Below the pieces are notes generated by a model. The model saw only the letters and a program-made list of their open reading frames with translations. It ran no database searches and was not told the DNA's origin. Shown here piece after piece: positions 6,767 through 13,493 of a stretch of 32,283 nt of DNA. The DNA is from Candidatus Kaiserbacteria bacterium (GTDB lineage: Bacteria > Patescibacteriota > Minisyncoccia > Phycocordibacterales > UBA2100), in NCBI GenBank assembly GCA_016186695.1, contig JACPLC010000001.1, positions 1-32,283 of the forward strand, written 5' to 3'. How positions within the stretch are numbered: position 1 is the stretch's first letter; every line of letters begins with the position of its first letter. The position numbers and the translations under genes are program-made.

Positions 6767-9292
6767 ATGCTTGAGGGTCCCCTCGATAAGCGCGAGCCAG
6801 TTTTTAAACACGATGAATCTCTTGCGCGCGAAGATACTTCAGCCAGAGAGGACGAGACATTTTCTCGGGCGCTCAATCGATGGTCGGCGAAACCAAGCAT
6901 CAAGGCAAAGCAAGAGCAGATCGACCGTACCGAAACTTTTCGCGGTAGCCTCGAAAAATTGGTACACGAGCGGAATGTCATGTCGACCATTAAGAATCCG
7001 GCGACCGGAGACGAAATGAATGTGCTCGATGAGCAGGCGCTACGCAAGGCTATCGACGCATCATTCGCAAAGGCGCGATCCTGGGGCGATAGGCTTCCCA
7101 AGGACGAACTGATAGCCGCTTTGTCTATAATACTAGGTGATAGACCGGTTCTTACGCGAGAGCAGGTGGTGCGGGGTGATTGGCAACCAAAATCCTTTTT
7201 TTATATTCCAGAATCTTCTAGTGCGGCGGTCGACATAACCGCAATTAAGAGCAGTCCGCCGTTCCATCACTTCGCTACGGATCTTGTCCTTCACGGTGAT
7301 CAGTTCGAGTACCCCTTTAGAGAACGCGGTGGTGATTCCGTAACCTCTCTTGAGACTCGAACAGCCGCACTCATATTCCACCCACAGTATGGAGACGGAT
7401 TCCGGAACGAAAAAGGCCAGCTGATGGTTCGCGATCTTGATACTCGAGACTACGTGCAGTTTTCAGGCGGTTTTCTTCGAGAGCACGGCATTGGGTACAA
7501 GAAATTTGGTCACCAATATGGGACGGCATCAGGGAAGAAAGGATTGTGGGGCAGGGCGGGCTCCGTAGAAATACGGAGTGTGCGAGAGGGTGTAACCGCC
7601 GGACTCCCGAATTTAGTGCGGAAGGGTCTGATTCGCCCTGTCGAGGATTTCAAACAAATGACATATGGCAGAGTGCATGTCGACGATCAGCGAGTAGAGC
7701 GTGCGGGCGTATCGTCCGCCGGCTCACGTCATATCCGGGGAGTGATTCATTACATTGGCAAAGAGTTCATCGGGAAAGACGTTCGCATTGTTGATATTTC
7801 CCCAACGTTGGGGGCTGTGATTGAAACGTCGGGAGGCGGTGAACGAGTTACGCACACGTTCAATATCATTTCTCGGGATCAAGCAAAGTCCGGTAAGAGC
7901 AACATGTGGCTTGCAGGAGCCCCACTCACACAAACTCGACCGTTCTCTGCAGAGGCAGTTGCACTGCCGCGCCGTACAGATGAATCTCTCGAACAGTATC
8001 ACGACCGGACTGAAAAAACTGATCGTGGACTTGCGCACCTACTTTTACACGTTATCCCGAAATACCCAGCATTGTCCAAAATGCTCCGGGACAAGCCAAC
8101 CTATGAACTAGCGTCGATTGCACAAGCCGCATATTTACTCGAGCGCGACAAACAAGCGCGGCATTTCGACGAATTTGTAAAAGCGCACGGAGAGCTCGGC
8201 ATTCGAACATTTCTTGTGACTGGAAATAACGATGAACTCCGCGAAAAGGTATTTGAATTCTCGCGTTCATCCTCGTCGGAGCACGTGCAAAAGGTGTTTC
8301 AAGCCTATGGCCAGCTCATAGATTCGGTCGACAACCTTCATGTGTATCTGTCAGAGCAGTTCGGAGATGCAAACAAGGAAGCAGTCAATGAGATTGCGAC
8401 AAGAAGGCTCAAGGTTGCCGAGCGCCTACTCGCCGCAGCATATGAGAACAAAGATGATACCGCGAAACTCGACGAACTTTCACGAGCTGCAGAGGCCAAT
8501 AATATCCTCATTACGGCAAGCCGTGTTCTCAAAGAACGGGGAGAGCTCGACCTTGCTCTTATGCGTGATGCCGAGATTCTTTCTGTTCGCGGTGGCGACA
8601 TATCTCCTCAAGACGCAGAAGCCGTGAAGGCGCTGCAATATCAGAGATACGGCGACGGCAAGGTTCGCGCCGACGAAGGCTATACTCTCGATACCGTGGA
8701 AGGCGCAATGGCCGGTCTTGAGAAGGCGCTCGAACAAAAGACTTCTCGCTTCCATCTGTTCAGACTAGACGGGAAGGTCGTCGCATGCGTGCGTTTTGAT
8801 CAACAAGACGAAGCTGGTCAGCACACAGAAAATCCAACACGACTTTACATGGCAACGGTCATGGGAGATAAAGCGATTGCCGGAGGCAAACTTGCCGAAG
8901 CGAATGCCGAAGCTGCCTTCCGTCAGGAACAAAAACAAGGACTGCCTATTTGTGCGACGGCAAAGCCCGAGTTGCAGATCGCGGAGAAGTATCTCGAGTG
9001 GGGATTTGTTGCCCGTTCGGCCTCCATGTACAAGAATCTCCCCATCCTCAATATCGAATGGGATCCGCGATCGGCCATCGACGACTCTTCGACTGAAGCA
9101 TATGTGTTTCCCTCCCACTTCGACGGCAAAGGCATGCTCGCGCGGCCAAGCCGCAAAGACCACGAGACTGCGTTCGCGCTGCATGCTGACAAGGTGCTGA
9201 CCCGACTCTATTACGATGAACAGCAGCAGCGGTACTGCGGAGTCTACGCCCGTGGCGCGCGCGCAGAAGTCTCTGAACGAGCGGCCGCGTGA
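6767..9292 (+). CDS. Large orphan protein with possible GNAT-like C-terminus (841 aa)
   Basis: I do not recognise this family as a whole. The first 110 residues are highly charged and probably partly disordered. Residues at about 190-400 look like a globular beta-rich region rich in HxxG and basic motifs. The middle (about 420-620) is helical. The stretch from about 655 to 770 resembles an acetyltransferase core of the GNAT type: a beta strand pair with KVVACVRF, a strand with [10 protein letters not shown], a helix, and a late FGFV-like segment ([12 protein letters not shown] style). No signal peptide or membrane helix is seen, so it is likely cytoplasmic. It diverges from clpP with overlapping promoters, and its 3' end overlaps the convergent TrmB-like gene by 49 bp. 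The GNAT assignment is weak. Confidence 0.8.
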   Translation: MLEGPLDKREPVFKHDESLAREDTSAREDETFSRALNRWSAKPSIKAKQEQIDRTETFRGSLEKLVHERNVMSTIKNPATGDEMNVLDEQALRKAIDASFAKARSWGDRLPKDELIAALSIILGDRPVLTREQVVRGDWQPKSFFYIPESSSAAVDITAIKSSPPFHHFATDLVLHGDQFEYPFRERGGDSVTSLETRTAALIFHPQYGDGFRNEKGQLMVRDLDTRDYVQFSGGFLREHGIGYKKFGHQYGTASGKKGLWGRAGSVEIRSVREGVTAGLPNLVRKGLIRPVEDFKQMTYGRVHVDDQRVERAGVSSAGSRHIRGVIHYIGKEFIGKDVRIVDISPTLGAVIETSGGGERVTHTFNIISRDQAKSGKSNMWLAGAPLTQTRPFSAEAVALPRRTDESLEQYHDRTEKTDRGLAHLLLHVIPKYPALSKMLRDKPTYELASIAQAAYLLERDKQARHFDEFVKAHGELGIRTFLVTGNNDELREKVFEFSRSSSSEHVQKVFQAYGQLIDSVDNLHVYLSEQFGDANKEAVNEIATRRLKVAERLLAAAYENKDDTAKLDELSRAAEANNILITASRVLKERGELDLALMRDAEILSVRGGDISPQDAEAVKALQYQRYGDGKVRADEGYTLDTVEGAMAGLEKALEQKTSRFHLFRLDGKVVACVRFDQQDEAGQHTENPTRLYMATVMGDKAIAGGKLAEANAEAAFRQEQKQGLPICATAKPELQIAEKYLEWGFVARSASMYKNLPILNIEWDPRSAIDDSSTEAYVFPSHFDGKGMLARPSRKDHETAFALHADKVLTRLYYDEQQQRYCGVYARGARAEVSERAAA

Positions 9293-10053
9293 GCAAGCGG
9301 GCTTTCCCAAAGTTTCTCGAAGAGCATTTTGTGCATCATATAGAGATTTGAGTCGGCGACGATGATGCCGATGAGTGTCTCCGCGCCAAGCGTAAAATAA
9401 GAGATTTTTCCATCGTAGATTTGCATGATAGTTTTAAACGGCGCAGGCGGCATATCGACCAACTTGATTTGCGTGAGCGTTGGTTTGAAATCACGGAAAA
9501 ACGTTCTGTTCATCTCGGTGTCCGCGCATATGAGATTCTTTTTCACATCAAGACGCTCGCGTGAGCGCACATATTCTCGGTTGAGTTCAGCAATGTATTT
9601 TTCGACTGCCAGAACGTCGGCATAGCTCAAGATAGTTTCTTTAGCGGTGAGCGAATCGTCGAGGACGGCCTTGACTCCATCCAAGCCCTCAAAAAAGCGG
9701 ACGCCGGGTTTGCCGCTTACGAGGTTGAAGTCGGACGTGAGTTTGCCGAGTACTCCTTCAAGCGCCGTCCGCGCGCCTTGCGCTGCCTCAAGTCGTTTCT
9801 CGATAATCTCTTTCAGCTTCAGGGGATGCGCCGGATAGAAGCGTGCAACCTTTCCGGATTCCTTTTTTTCTTCCACGAGGCCAATCGCGATCAGCTCGTC
9901 GAGAACGTTGTAGGTGAGAGGACGGCCGAGACCTGCGAGCCGAGCCGCGCTTGAAGCGGGGAGGCTACCATTCTTGACGAGCGCCTCATAGATGAGCGCT
10001 TGATTTTTCTCGAGTCCGCTCTGGACGAGCGACTGCTGGTAGGTGAGTTCCAC
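9244..10053 (-). CDS. TrmB-family transcriptional regulator (second copy)
   Basis: A 269-residue regulator of the same architecture as that at 2323-3081. The winged helix at about 1-75 has GLEKNQALIYEALVKNG, then a recognition region (SAARLAGLGRPLTYNVLDEL) and the wing VARFYPAHP. Helical segments and an effector-binding region follow, containing GVRFFEGLDGVKAVLDD, a motif common in these proteins. The start is GTG, fixed by a promoter whose -10 box ends 6 nt upstream. The end overlaps the convergent 841-aa gene, and the Ala/Arg-rich last 20 residues look like a recent extension. Several TGACA/TGTCA boxes in its upstream region suggest that it controls itself and the divergent hairpin-rich operon. 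Confidence 0.85.
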   Translation of the reverse strand: MELTYQQSLVQSGLEKNQALIYEALVKNGSLPASSAARLAGLGRPLTYNVLDELIAIGLVEEKKESGKVARFYPAHPLKLKEIIEKRLEAAQGARTALEGVLGKLTSDFNLVSGKPGVRFFEGLDGVKAVLDDSLTAKETILSYADVLAVEKYIAELNREYVRSRERLDVKKNLICADTEMNRTFFRDFKPTLTQIKLVDMPPAPFKTIMQIYDGKISYFTLGAETLIGIIVADSNLYMMHKMLFEKLWESPLAHAAARSETSARAPRA

Positions 10054-10059
10054 CCGGCC

Positions 10060-10087
10060 AATATAGCGGATAATAATTATTTGTCAA
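10060..10087 (-). promoter_or_regulatory. Promoter of the second TrmB-like gene, leaderless GTG start
   Basis: On the minus strand: consensus -35 TTGACA at 10087-10082, a 16-nt spacer, and -10 TATATT at 10065-10060, then 6 nt to the GTG start codon. Confidence 0.7.
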
Positions 10088-10184
10088 GATAGAATGACAA
10101 AAATATGGTGCTATGGCTTATTTACCTCTACAGAGACATATATGCAATGACAATTCTGTATCCAATGAATTGACAATATGTCAA
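10082..10184. promoter_or_regulatory. Cluster of TGACA/TGTCA boxes, candidate operator
   Basis: Pentamers TGTCA or TGACA occur at 10082, 10095, 10148, 10171 and 10180. Two pairs are inverted: 10082/10095 with an 8-nt spacer, and the 15-bp palindrome TTGACAATATGTCAA at 10170-10184. Each pair covers the -35 of one of two divergent promoters. This layout fits binding by the adjacent TrmB-like regulator, but it is an inference. Confidence 0.45.
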
Positions 10185-10198
10185 GCGCATAGTACAGT
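10170..10198 (+). promoter_or_regulatory. Promoter of the hairpin-rich accessory region
   Basis: Consensus -35 TTGACA at 10170-10175, a 17-nt spacer, and -10 TACAGT at 10193-10198. The predicted transcript has a leader of about 60 nt with a Shine-Dalgarno site before the ATG at 10269, unlike the leaderless core genes. The -35 lies inside a palindrome. Confidence 0.65.
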
Positions 10199-10268
10199 GC
10201 CGCCAGTTGAACTTTGGAGTGTATTGCGAAGCGCACCCTATTCTCTGACTAAGAGGAGAGAGTGGGGA

Positions 10269-10448
10269 ATGAGGCGCGGCTCGAAATACATTCGTTTGCC
10301 GGCAGGCGTGGAACTCGAGGATTGGGATCGCAAACATCCCTCCCGACTTCCCATTCATCCGCAAGATGGCCTGCCACCCGCCTTCGTCTCGCTGAAGCTC
10401 GACTTCGGCGGGCAGGCCCGCAAAGTTGAGCGAAAGCGGGGTGATTGA
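10269..10448 (+). CDS. Orphan small basic protein (59 aa)
   Basis: No family recognised. The ATG at 10269 follows a purine-rich GAGGAGAGA ribosome site. The 59-residue product is basic with a Pro-rich middle and no membrane segment. Its second half contains a long imperfect inverted repeat (GGCCTGCC...GGCAGGCC, roughly 10369-10424) of the same general look as hairpin repeats at 11316-11361 and 12809-12837. It is the first gene of the accessory region that continues to 13304. Coding status is plausible rather than certain. Confidence 0.5.
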   Translation: MRRGSKYIRLPAGVELEDWDRKHPSRLPIHPQDGLPPAFVSLKLDFGGQARKVERKRGD

Positions 10449-10884
10449 AGTCCAACATTGAGTTGAGACATCGGCTAAAGGTGAGAACCTAAACCAATTT
10501 TCGCCTTTAGAAATGTCTCTACTTCGAAAGAAGAGAAGAGACTGATCTTTGATAAACGTCGAGCAGATACGAATGGTGAGCTGACCATGACCACTCTATA
10601 CAGTTGCCTCACGGTGCTGTAGTGACGAGTGCACGACCATATTTGGGTTTACGAAATCCAAATATGTGGAAAGTTTCAAACCTCGTCGACGACCACTGTC
10701 TTTAGAGGAGAGAGTACGCAGACGGGATGTAATACCTTATCAGCTAATGGGAGCCGATCCGCCATCTGGCGGATCGGCATCCCGCCGCAGTGTTCCCACC
10801 AAATCACGATTACCATTAATTCTACTTTGGGGCGGCAGAACACTGCGGCGGGATTCCGTGGGGAATCCGACATAGGAGACGAAG
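10449..10884 (+). other. Structured non-coding leader before the 128-aa orphan
   Basis: This 436-base stretch has no convincing gene. It folds repeatedly on the plus strand. A two-part hairpin at 10465-10519 has 7- and 9-bp arms. A 13-bp stem at 10638-10666 contains one G-U pair. An 11-bp perfect stem lies at 10753-10778. A pair of 15-base arms at 10781-10795 and 10838-10852 encloses 42 bases, and a 7-bp stem lies at 10851-10868. The last ends just before the Shine-Dalgarno site of the next gene. It may be a long 5' untranslated region or a structured RNA in its own right. Confidence 0.6.
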
Positions 10885-11271
10885 ATGACCTCCGTCCCTG
10901 CAATCCGGAGTGGCGGACAAACGCCCGCGCTCCGAGTTGGAGAAGAACTCCCCGTCGGGGAGTTCTTCTGGATTCGGATATGTCTTGGCTTCGCGGAAAA
11001 CGCGAAGCATGGGCAGAATCTGCTCGACCCGGAAATGCCGGGAAGTGCGGATACGGACTGCCGTATCCGCGTCATACAGGAGCACGACGGTGTCGCAACC
11101 GTCGTGTTGATCCGAAACGAAATACCGTATGGCGCGCGAGCGCCGCACGGAACGATCTTCCTTCTGCCCACCGAACAAATTCTTCGGTGGCCAGAAATGG
11201 TGGAGGCGCGCATCCGTCAAGAACGGATCCGCGAGGAATACAAACGACAACTCGGGAGAGTTGTCGTTTGA
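10885..11271 (+). CDS. Orphan protein encoded by hairpin-rich sequence (128 aa)
   Basis: No family recognised. The ATG follows AGGAGACGAAG, a good ribosome site. The 128-residue product has a beta-rich middle (DCRIRVIQEHDGVATVVLI) and a charged C-terminal helix (WPEMVEARIRQERIREEY), with no signal or membrane segment. The coding sequence contains at least seven perfect hairpins, the strongest being 13-bp stems at 10941-10969 and 11241-11270. The latter spans the stop codon. The coherent protein ending and the ribosome site favour this frame over a longer overlapping frame at 10629-11351. Confidence 0.65.
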   Translation: MTSVPAIRSGGQTPALRVGEELPVGEFFWIRICLGFAENAKHGQNLLDPEMPGSADTDCRIRVIQEHDGVATVVLIRNEIPYGARAPHGTIFLLPTEQILRWPEMVEARIRQERIREEYKRQLGRVVV

Positions 11272-11283
11272 TCATGGTTTGGG

Positions 11284-11321
11284 GGAGCGACGACGCTGGT
11301 TACGTTGTCGCCGCTCCTTTT
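11284..11321 (+). terminator. Possible terminator behind the 128-aa orphan
   Basis: GGAGCG and CGCTCC enclose an inner ACGAC/GTTGT stem with one G-U pair, followed directly by TTTT. It could end or attenuate transcription between the two hairpin-rich genes. Confidence 0.5.
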
Positions 11322-11361
11322 GAGCTCGCCCTGAGTGAAGTCGGAGGGTGAATTCAAAAGG
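11316..11361 (+). repeat. Imperfect palindromic repeat (CCCTGAGTGAAGTCGGAGGG type)
   Basis: A 17-position stem with two G-U pairs and one C-A mismatch around the core CCCTGAGTGAAGTCGG. Its look recalls widespread bacterial intergenic palindromes of the CCCTGAGCGAAGTCGAAGGG kind. A related-looking copy is at about 12809-12837, and a weaker one lies in the gene at 10269. Confidence 0.55.
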
Positions 11362-11440
11362 GGCCGCAAATAATAGTCCCTCGGTTTTGCTCACTGTCCG
11401 GAAACAGTGGGAAGTCGTCACGCAAACAAAGCGTGACGCT

Positions 11441-11463
11441 CATGGCAAGGAGAAAATGCCATG
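11441..11463 (+). promoter_or_regulatory. Start-site hairpin with the Shine-Dalgarno in its loop
   Basis: CATGGCA at 11441-11447 pairs with TGCCATG at 11457-11463. The 9-nt loop is AGGAGAAAA, which is the Shine-Dalgarno site. The start codon of the 427-aa gene (11461-11463) forms the base of the 3' arm. The layout would expose the ribosome site but pair the start codon, a possible translational switch. Confidence 0.7.
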
Positions 11464-12744
11464 ACGAAATCTCGCATTGACCTCCGCTACGGCGGAGGCG
11501 AAATTGATATACTGCTCGACCTTCGGTCGAGCAGTCTCGTCGCCTATCACGGCGACGAGGTTCGGTATCGGGAGGGGGAAATCCCTCCGCCGAGCTTCCA
11601 CGCCCGCTACGGCGGGAAGCAATATTACTCGTCCCGATCCGGGGCGAGTGGTGCGGGGTGGGTTCCCGCGCGACCGTGGCTTGCCACGGTCACCGGCTAC
11701 CGCACGGATGTGCGGTCGCCGTGGCTCCCGCTGCTCTCGCAGTGGGACGAGAAGATTGCAAAAGTCTTCGGCACGCAGGTCTGCGTGCCGTTCTATTACC
11801 GCGGGAGCGGCCTGGCCGGCGATTGGCCAGCCGTGGTGCGGGGGCAGGATGGGCAACTTGCCCTTCTGCCAATCGAGGCGGTTGCCGACTATGTCGGCAA
11901 CCGAATCAGCGAGGAATACTTCTCGCTGAAGACCTGGGAGATCGGATTTATCCGATCTCCCCTGACGGAATTGGCTGTTGAGCCAGTTCCGATCAGAGTT
12001 CATCGCGATTGCCCGCCCGAGCATATCGGGCGGGTCGTGGAGGCCCTCGTCCTCGACGAGGTCTGCTTCCAGTGGCCGGAGCCGCGTCCGGTCACAATTA
12101 ACTTCTGGACCCGGCTCGGCCTTCACCGAGTCGGCGAGCACTTCTACAAAATTTCGCGGGGCGTCGCGCGCAAGCGCTACAACCCCGCGGAGTTGGAGAG
12201 CGCGGAGACTCTCCAGCAGGCGGTGCCGGCCAATGTCGCGGTCCTCGCTCCGGATTTGTACATCCAGGGCGAAGGCGAGTCGTGGACCGGAGTCGGCCGG
12301 TTCACGATCGACGGCGAGGGGACGGACTTCGAAGTCTACCTCGAGAGTCCCACCGAGGCGGCGCGGGCGATGGCGGGCGACGAGTCCGTCACCGCAGCGC
12401 TCCGCGAGCGGCTCATTGCCGGTGCGCGCGAGAAAATCGCGCGCGAAGCGGAGGCCCGCCGCTTGCAAGAAGCGTGGGCGGCCGAGCAGGCCGTTCGTGA
12501 GGGAAAGTTCCGCGCACTTTGCGAGCAGCACGCGGACCTAGATGTCACTCTTGAGGACTCGATTGCCGCTGGGAACTGCCGGCCCGGAACCGAAGGGTTC
12601 CGGGATAGGGAGTTCCCCGGCAAAAACTCTGTCACGGTCGGGAAGCTGGTTCGCTTCCTCTCCGTGTACGGAGTGCGGCGGGTGTTGGAGCACAAATTGC
12701 TCCCGCTCGCCCGAAGAGAGAATGAGGAGACGCCGAACTCCTAA
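11461..12744 (+). CDS. Orphan protein encoded by hairpin-tiled sequence (427 aa)
   Basis: I do not recognise this protein. It has 427 residues and no signal peptide or membrane helix. Residues 1-300 look globular with many short strands and aromatic residues. Residues at about 300-350 form an Arg/Glu/Ala-rich helix, probably a coiled coil (REKIAREAEARRLQEAW). The C-terminus is a short helical unit. The start is fixed by AGGAG in the loop of a start-site hairpin. The coding DNA carries at least 14 perfect stems of 7-11 bp, densest from 11480 to 12140 and thinner after 12220. G+C content is high. It lies downstream of a 128-aa orphan with the same property and upstream of a hairpin-poor orphan. 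The pattern may reflect RNA-level selection or an unusual mutational origin. Confidence 0.75.
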   Translation: MTKSRIDLRYGGGEIDILLDLRSSSLVAYHGDEVRYREGEIPPPSFHARYGGKQYYSSRSGASGAGWVPARPWLATVTGYRTDVRSPWLPLLSQWDEKIAKVFGTQVCVPFYYRGSGLAGDWPAVVRGQDGQLALLPIEAVADYVGNRISEEYFSLKTWEIGFIRSPLTELAVEPVPIRVHRDCPPEHIGRVVEALVLDEVCFQWPEPRPVTINFWTRLGLHRVGEHFYKISRGVARKRYNPAELESAETLQQAVPANVAVLAPDLYIQGEGESWTGVGRFTIDGEGTDFEVYLESPTEAARAMAGDESVTAALRERLIAGAREKIAREAEARRLQEAWAAEQAVREGKFRALCEQHADLDVTLEDSIAAGNCRPGTEGFRDREFPGKNSVTVGKLVRFLSVYGVRRVLEHKLLPLARRENEETPNS

Positions 12745-12763
12745 AAAAATCGGTAGGTTGGTT

Positions 12764-12800
12764 GGAGCGAGGCGCTTGGTCGCGCCTCGCCTCCTTCTTT
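12764..12800 (+). terminator. Terminator behind the 427-aa gene
   Basis: GCGAGGCGC and GCGCCTCGC form a 9-bp perfect stem with a 6-nt loop. It extends to 12-13 bp with one bulged base (GGAG with CTCC) and is followed by TTCTTT. Confidence 0.7.
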
Positions 12801-12902
12801 GGACGCGTCATTCGCTTGCCATGAGCACAGTCGAATGGTGCGTGCCAATCAGAGGAGACCGCAGTACTAAAGCAAAGCTTAGTACACGGCAAGGAGGAAA
12901 GG

Positions 12903-13304
12903 ATGATCGTTATCAAGATTCTGTCCGGTCCGCATGCGGGCAAGGAGCGGGAGGTGAACAACAACATGTATGAGGGAGCGGAAATCGACCCCGTACAGCT
13001 GTTGCACCAACTCGTGAATATCGGTTCGGTCTGGAAGATCGATTTCTCGCGGGCGAATCCTGCGGAAATCATCGACTGGGGCCGTGCCGACATGGTCGCT
13101 CGCATCATGCGCGCGCTCGTGCACGGCCGCGTCGTGGAGTTTATGGGTGTGCAGTATCGCGCCCAATCCCGCGATGAGATTCCGAGACTTGCCGGCGAGA
13201 TAGAAGACGCCATCGTCTACAGCGGCCATCATGTGGTGGTCGCTCGCGATGACGAAAACGGCGTCTTGATCGAGATCGGACAGCGCGAACACCCGCTCCA
13301 GTGA
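12903..13304 (+). CDS. Orphan protein (133 aa)
   Basis: No family recognised. The ATG follows a consensus AAGGAGGAAAGG ribosome site. A 7-bp hairpin (GTACTAA/TTAGTAC, 12864-12885) lies just upstream. The soluble 133-residue product begins with a beta-strand segment (MIVIKILSGPHAGKEREV), has a helical middle (GRADMVARIMRALVHGR) and ends with probable strands (DAIVYSGHHVVVARDDE). Unlike the two preceding genes it does not carry dense hairpins, although a 10-bp stem at 13285-13319 spans its stop codon. It is probably the last gene of the accessory region. Confidence 0.7.
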   Translation: MIVIKILSGPHAGKEREVNNNMYEGAEIDPVQLLHQLVNIGSVWKIDFSRANPAEIIDWGRADMVARIMRALVHGRVVEFMGVQYRAQSRDEIPRLAGEIEDAIVYSGHHVVVARDDENGVLIEIGQREHPLQ

Positions 13305-13319
13305 GGGGTGGGTGTTCGC
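13285..13319 (+). terminator. Hairpin spanning the stop codon of the 133-aa gene
   Basis: GCGAACACCC and GGGTGTTCGC pair perfectly across 15 bases that include the stop codon. There is no T-run; AAGTTTAAAACTT, itself a palindrome, follows. Confidence 0.5.
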
Positions 13320-13381
13320 AAAGTTTAAAACTTGCTGAAGAGCTGCGCGGTGTGAATGCAGAAGAGTAGCGTTTTTGTTTG

Positions 13382-13400
13382 CGTCGGCCCAAGGCCGACG
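13382..13400. repeat. Perfect hairpin in the gap before the trigger factor gene
   Basis: CGTCGGCC and GGCCGACG pair over a 3-nt loop, nested inside an outer GTAGCG/CGCTAC pair. This non-coding gap (13305-13493) separates two convergent genes and may act as a bidirectional terminator region. Confidence 0.5.
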
Positions 13401-13493
13401 GAGACGAAATCTCTCTCCTCGAGCGCTACTTATCTTTGCGTGCCCCTCGAGAGAAATCTCAGGGTAAACAGCGCGCGGCTCTTCGGTCGGTTT

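Larger units (their letters stand above)
10465..12703 (+). repeat. Tract of short hairpins of differing sequence, mostly inside genes
   Basis: Perfect stems of 7 bp or more, with loops of 2-9 nt, span 10753-10778, 10851-10868, 10941-10969, 10988-11008, 11047-11070, 11083-11106, 11168-11190, 11241-11270, 11417-11437, 11441-11463, 11481-11498, 11511-11535, 11536-11559, 11672-11691, 11699-11716, 11769-11790, 11879-11903, 11906-11929, 11936-11961, 12012-12034, 12045-12061, 12194-12215, 12424-12444 and 12583-12604. The longest have 13 bp. Others contain G-U pairs: 10638-10666, 11627-11649, 11726-11747, 11967-11990, 12072-12095 and 12111-12134. Stem sequences differ from one another, so this is not a repeat family. 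The gene at 12903-13304 does not show the pattern. Confidence 0.9.

Noticed and set aside
6710-6811. Longer ClpP start at 6811
   Set aside because: It would overlap the divergent gene and lie upstream of the promoter, and ClpP length fits the start at 6709.
10629-11351. 240-codon plus-strand frame overlapping the 128-aa gene
   Set aside because: No ribosome site at its start, and an implausible composition rich in Arg, Ser and Trp. The frame at 10885 has a good ribosome site.
11440-12531. Long minus-strand reading frame of 363 codons opposite the 427-aa gene
   Set aside because: It is a shadow of high-G+C coding DNA. The plus-strand frame has a ribosome site, sensible protein composition and longer extent.
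10465-12703. CRISPR array or integron attC array
   Set aside because: There is no repeated unit with regular spacers. Each hairpin has a different sequence, and reading frames run through them.
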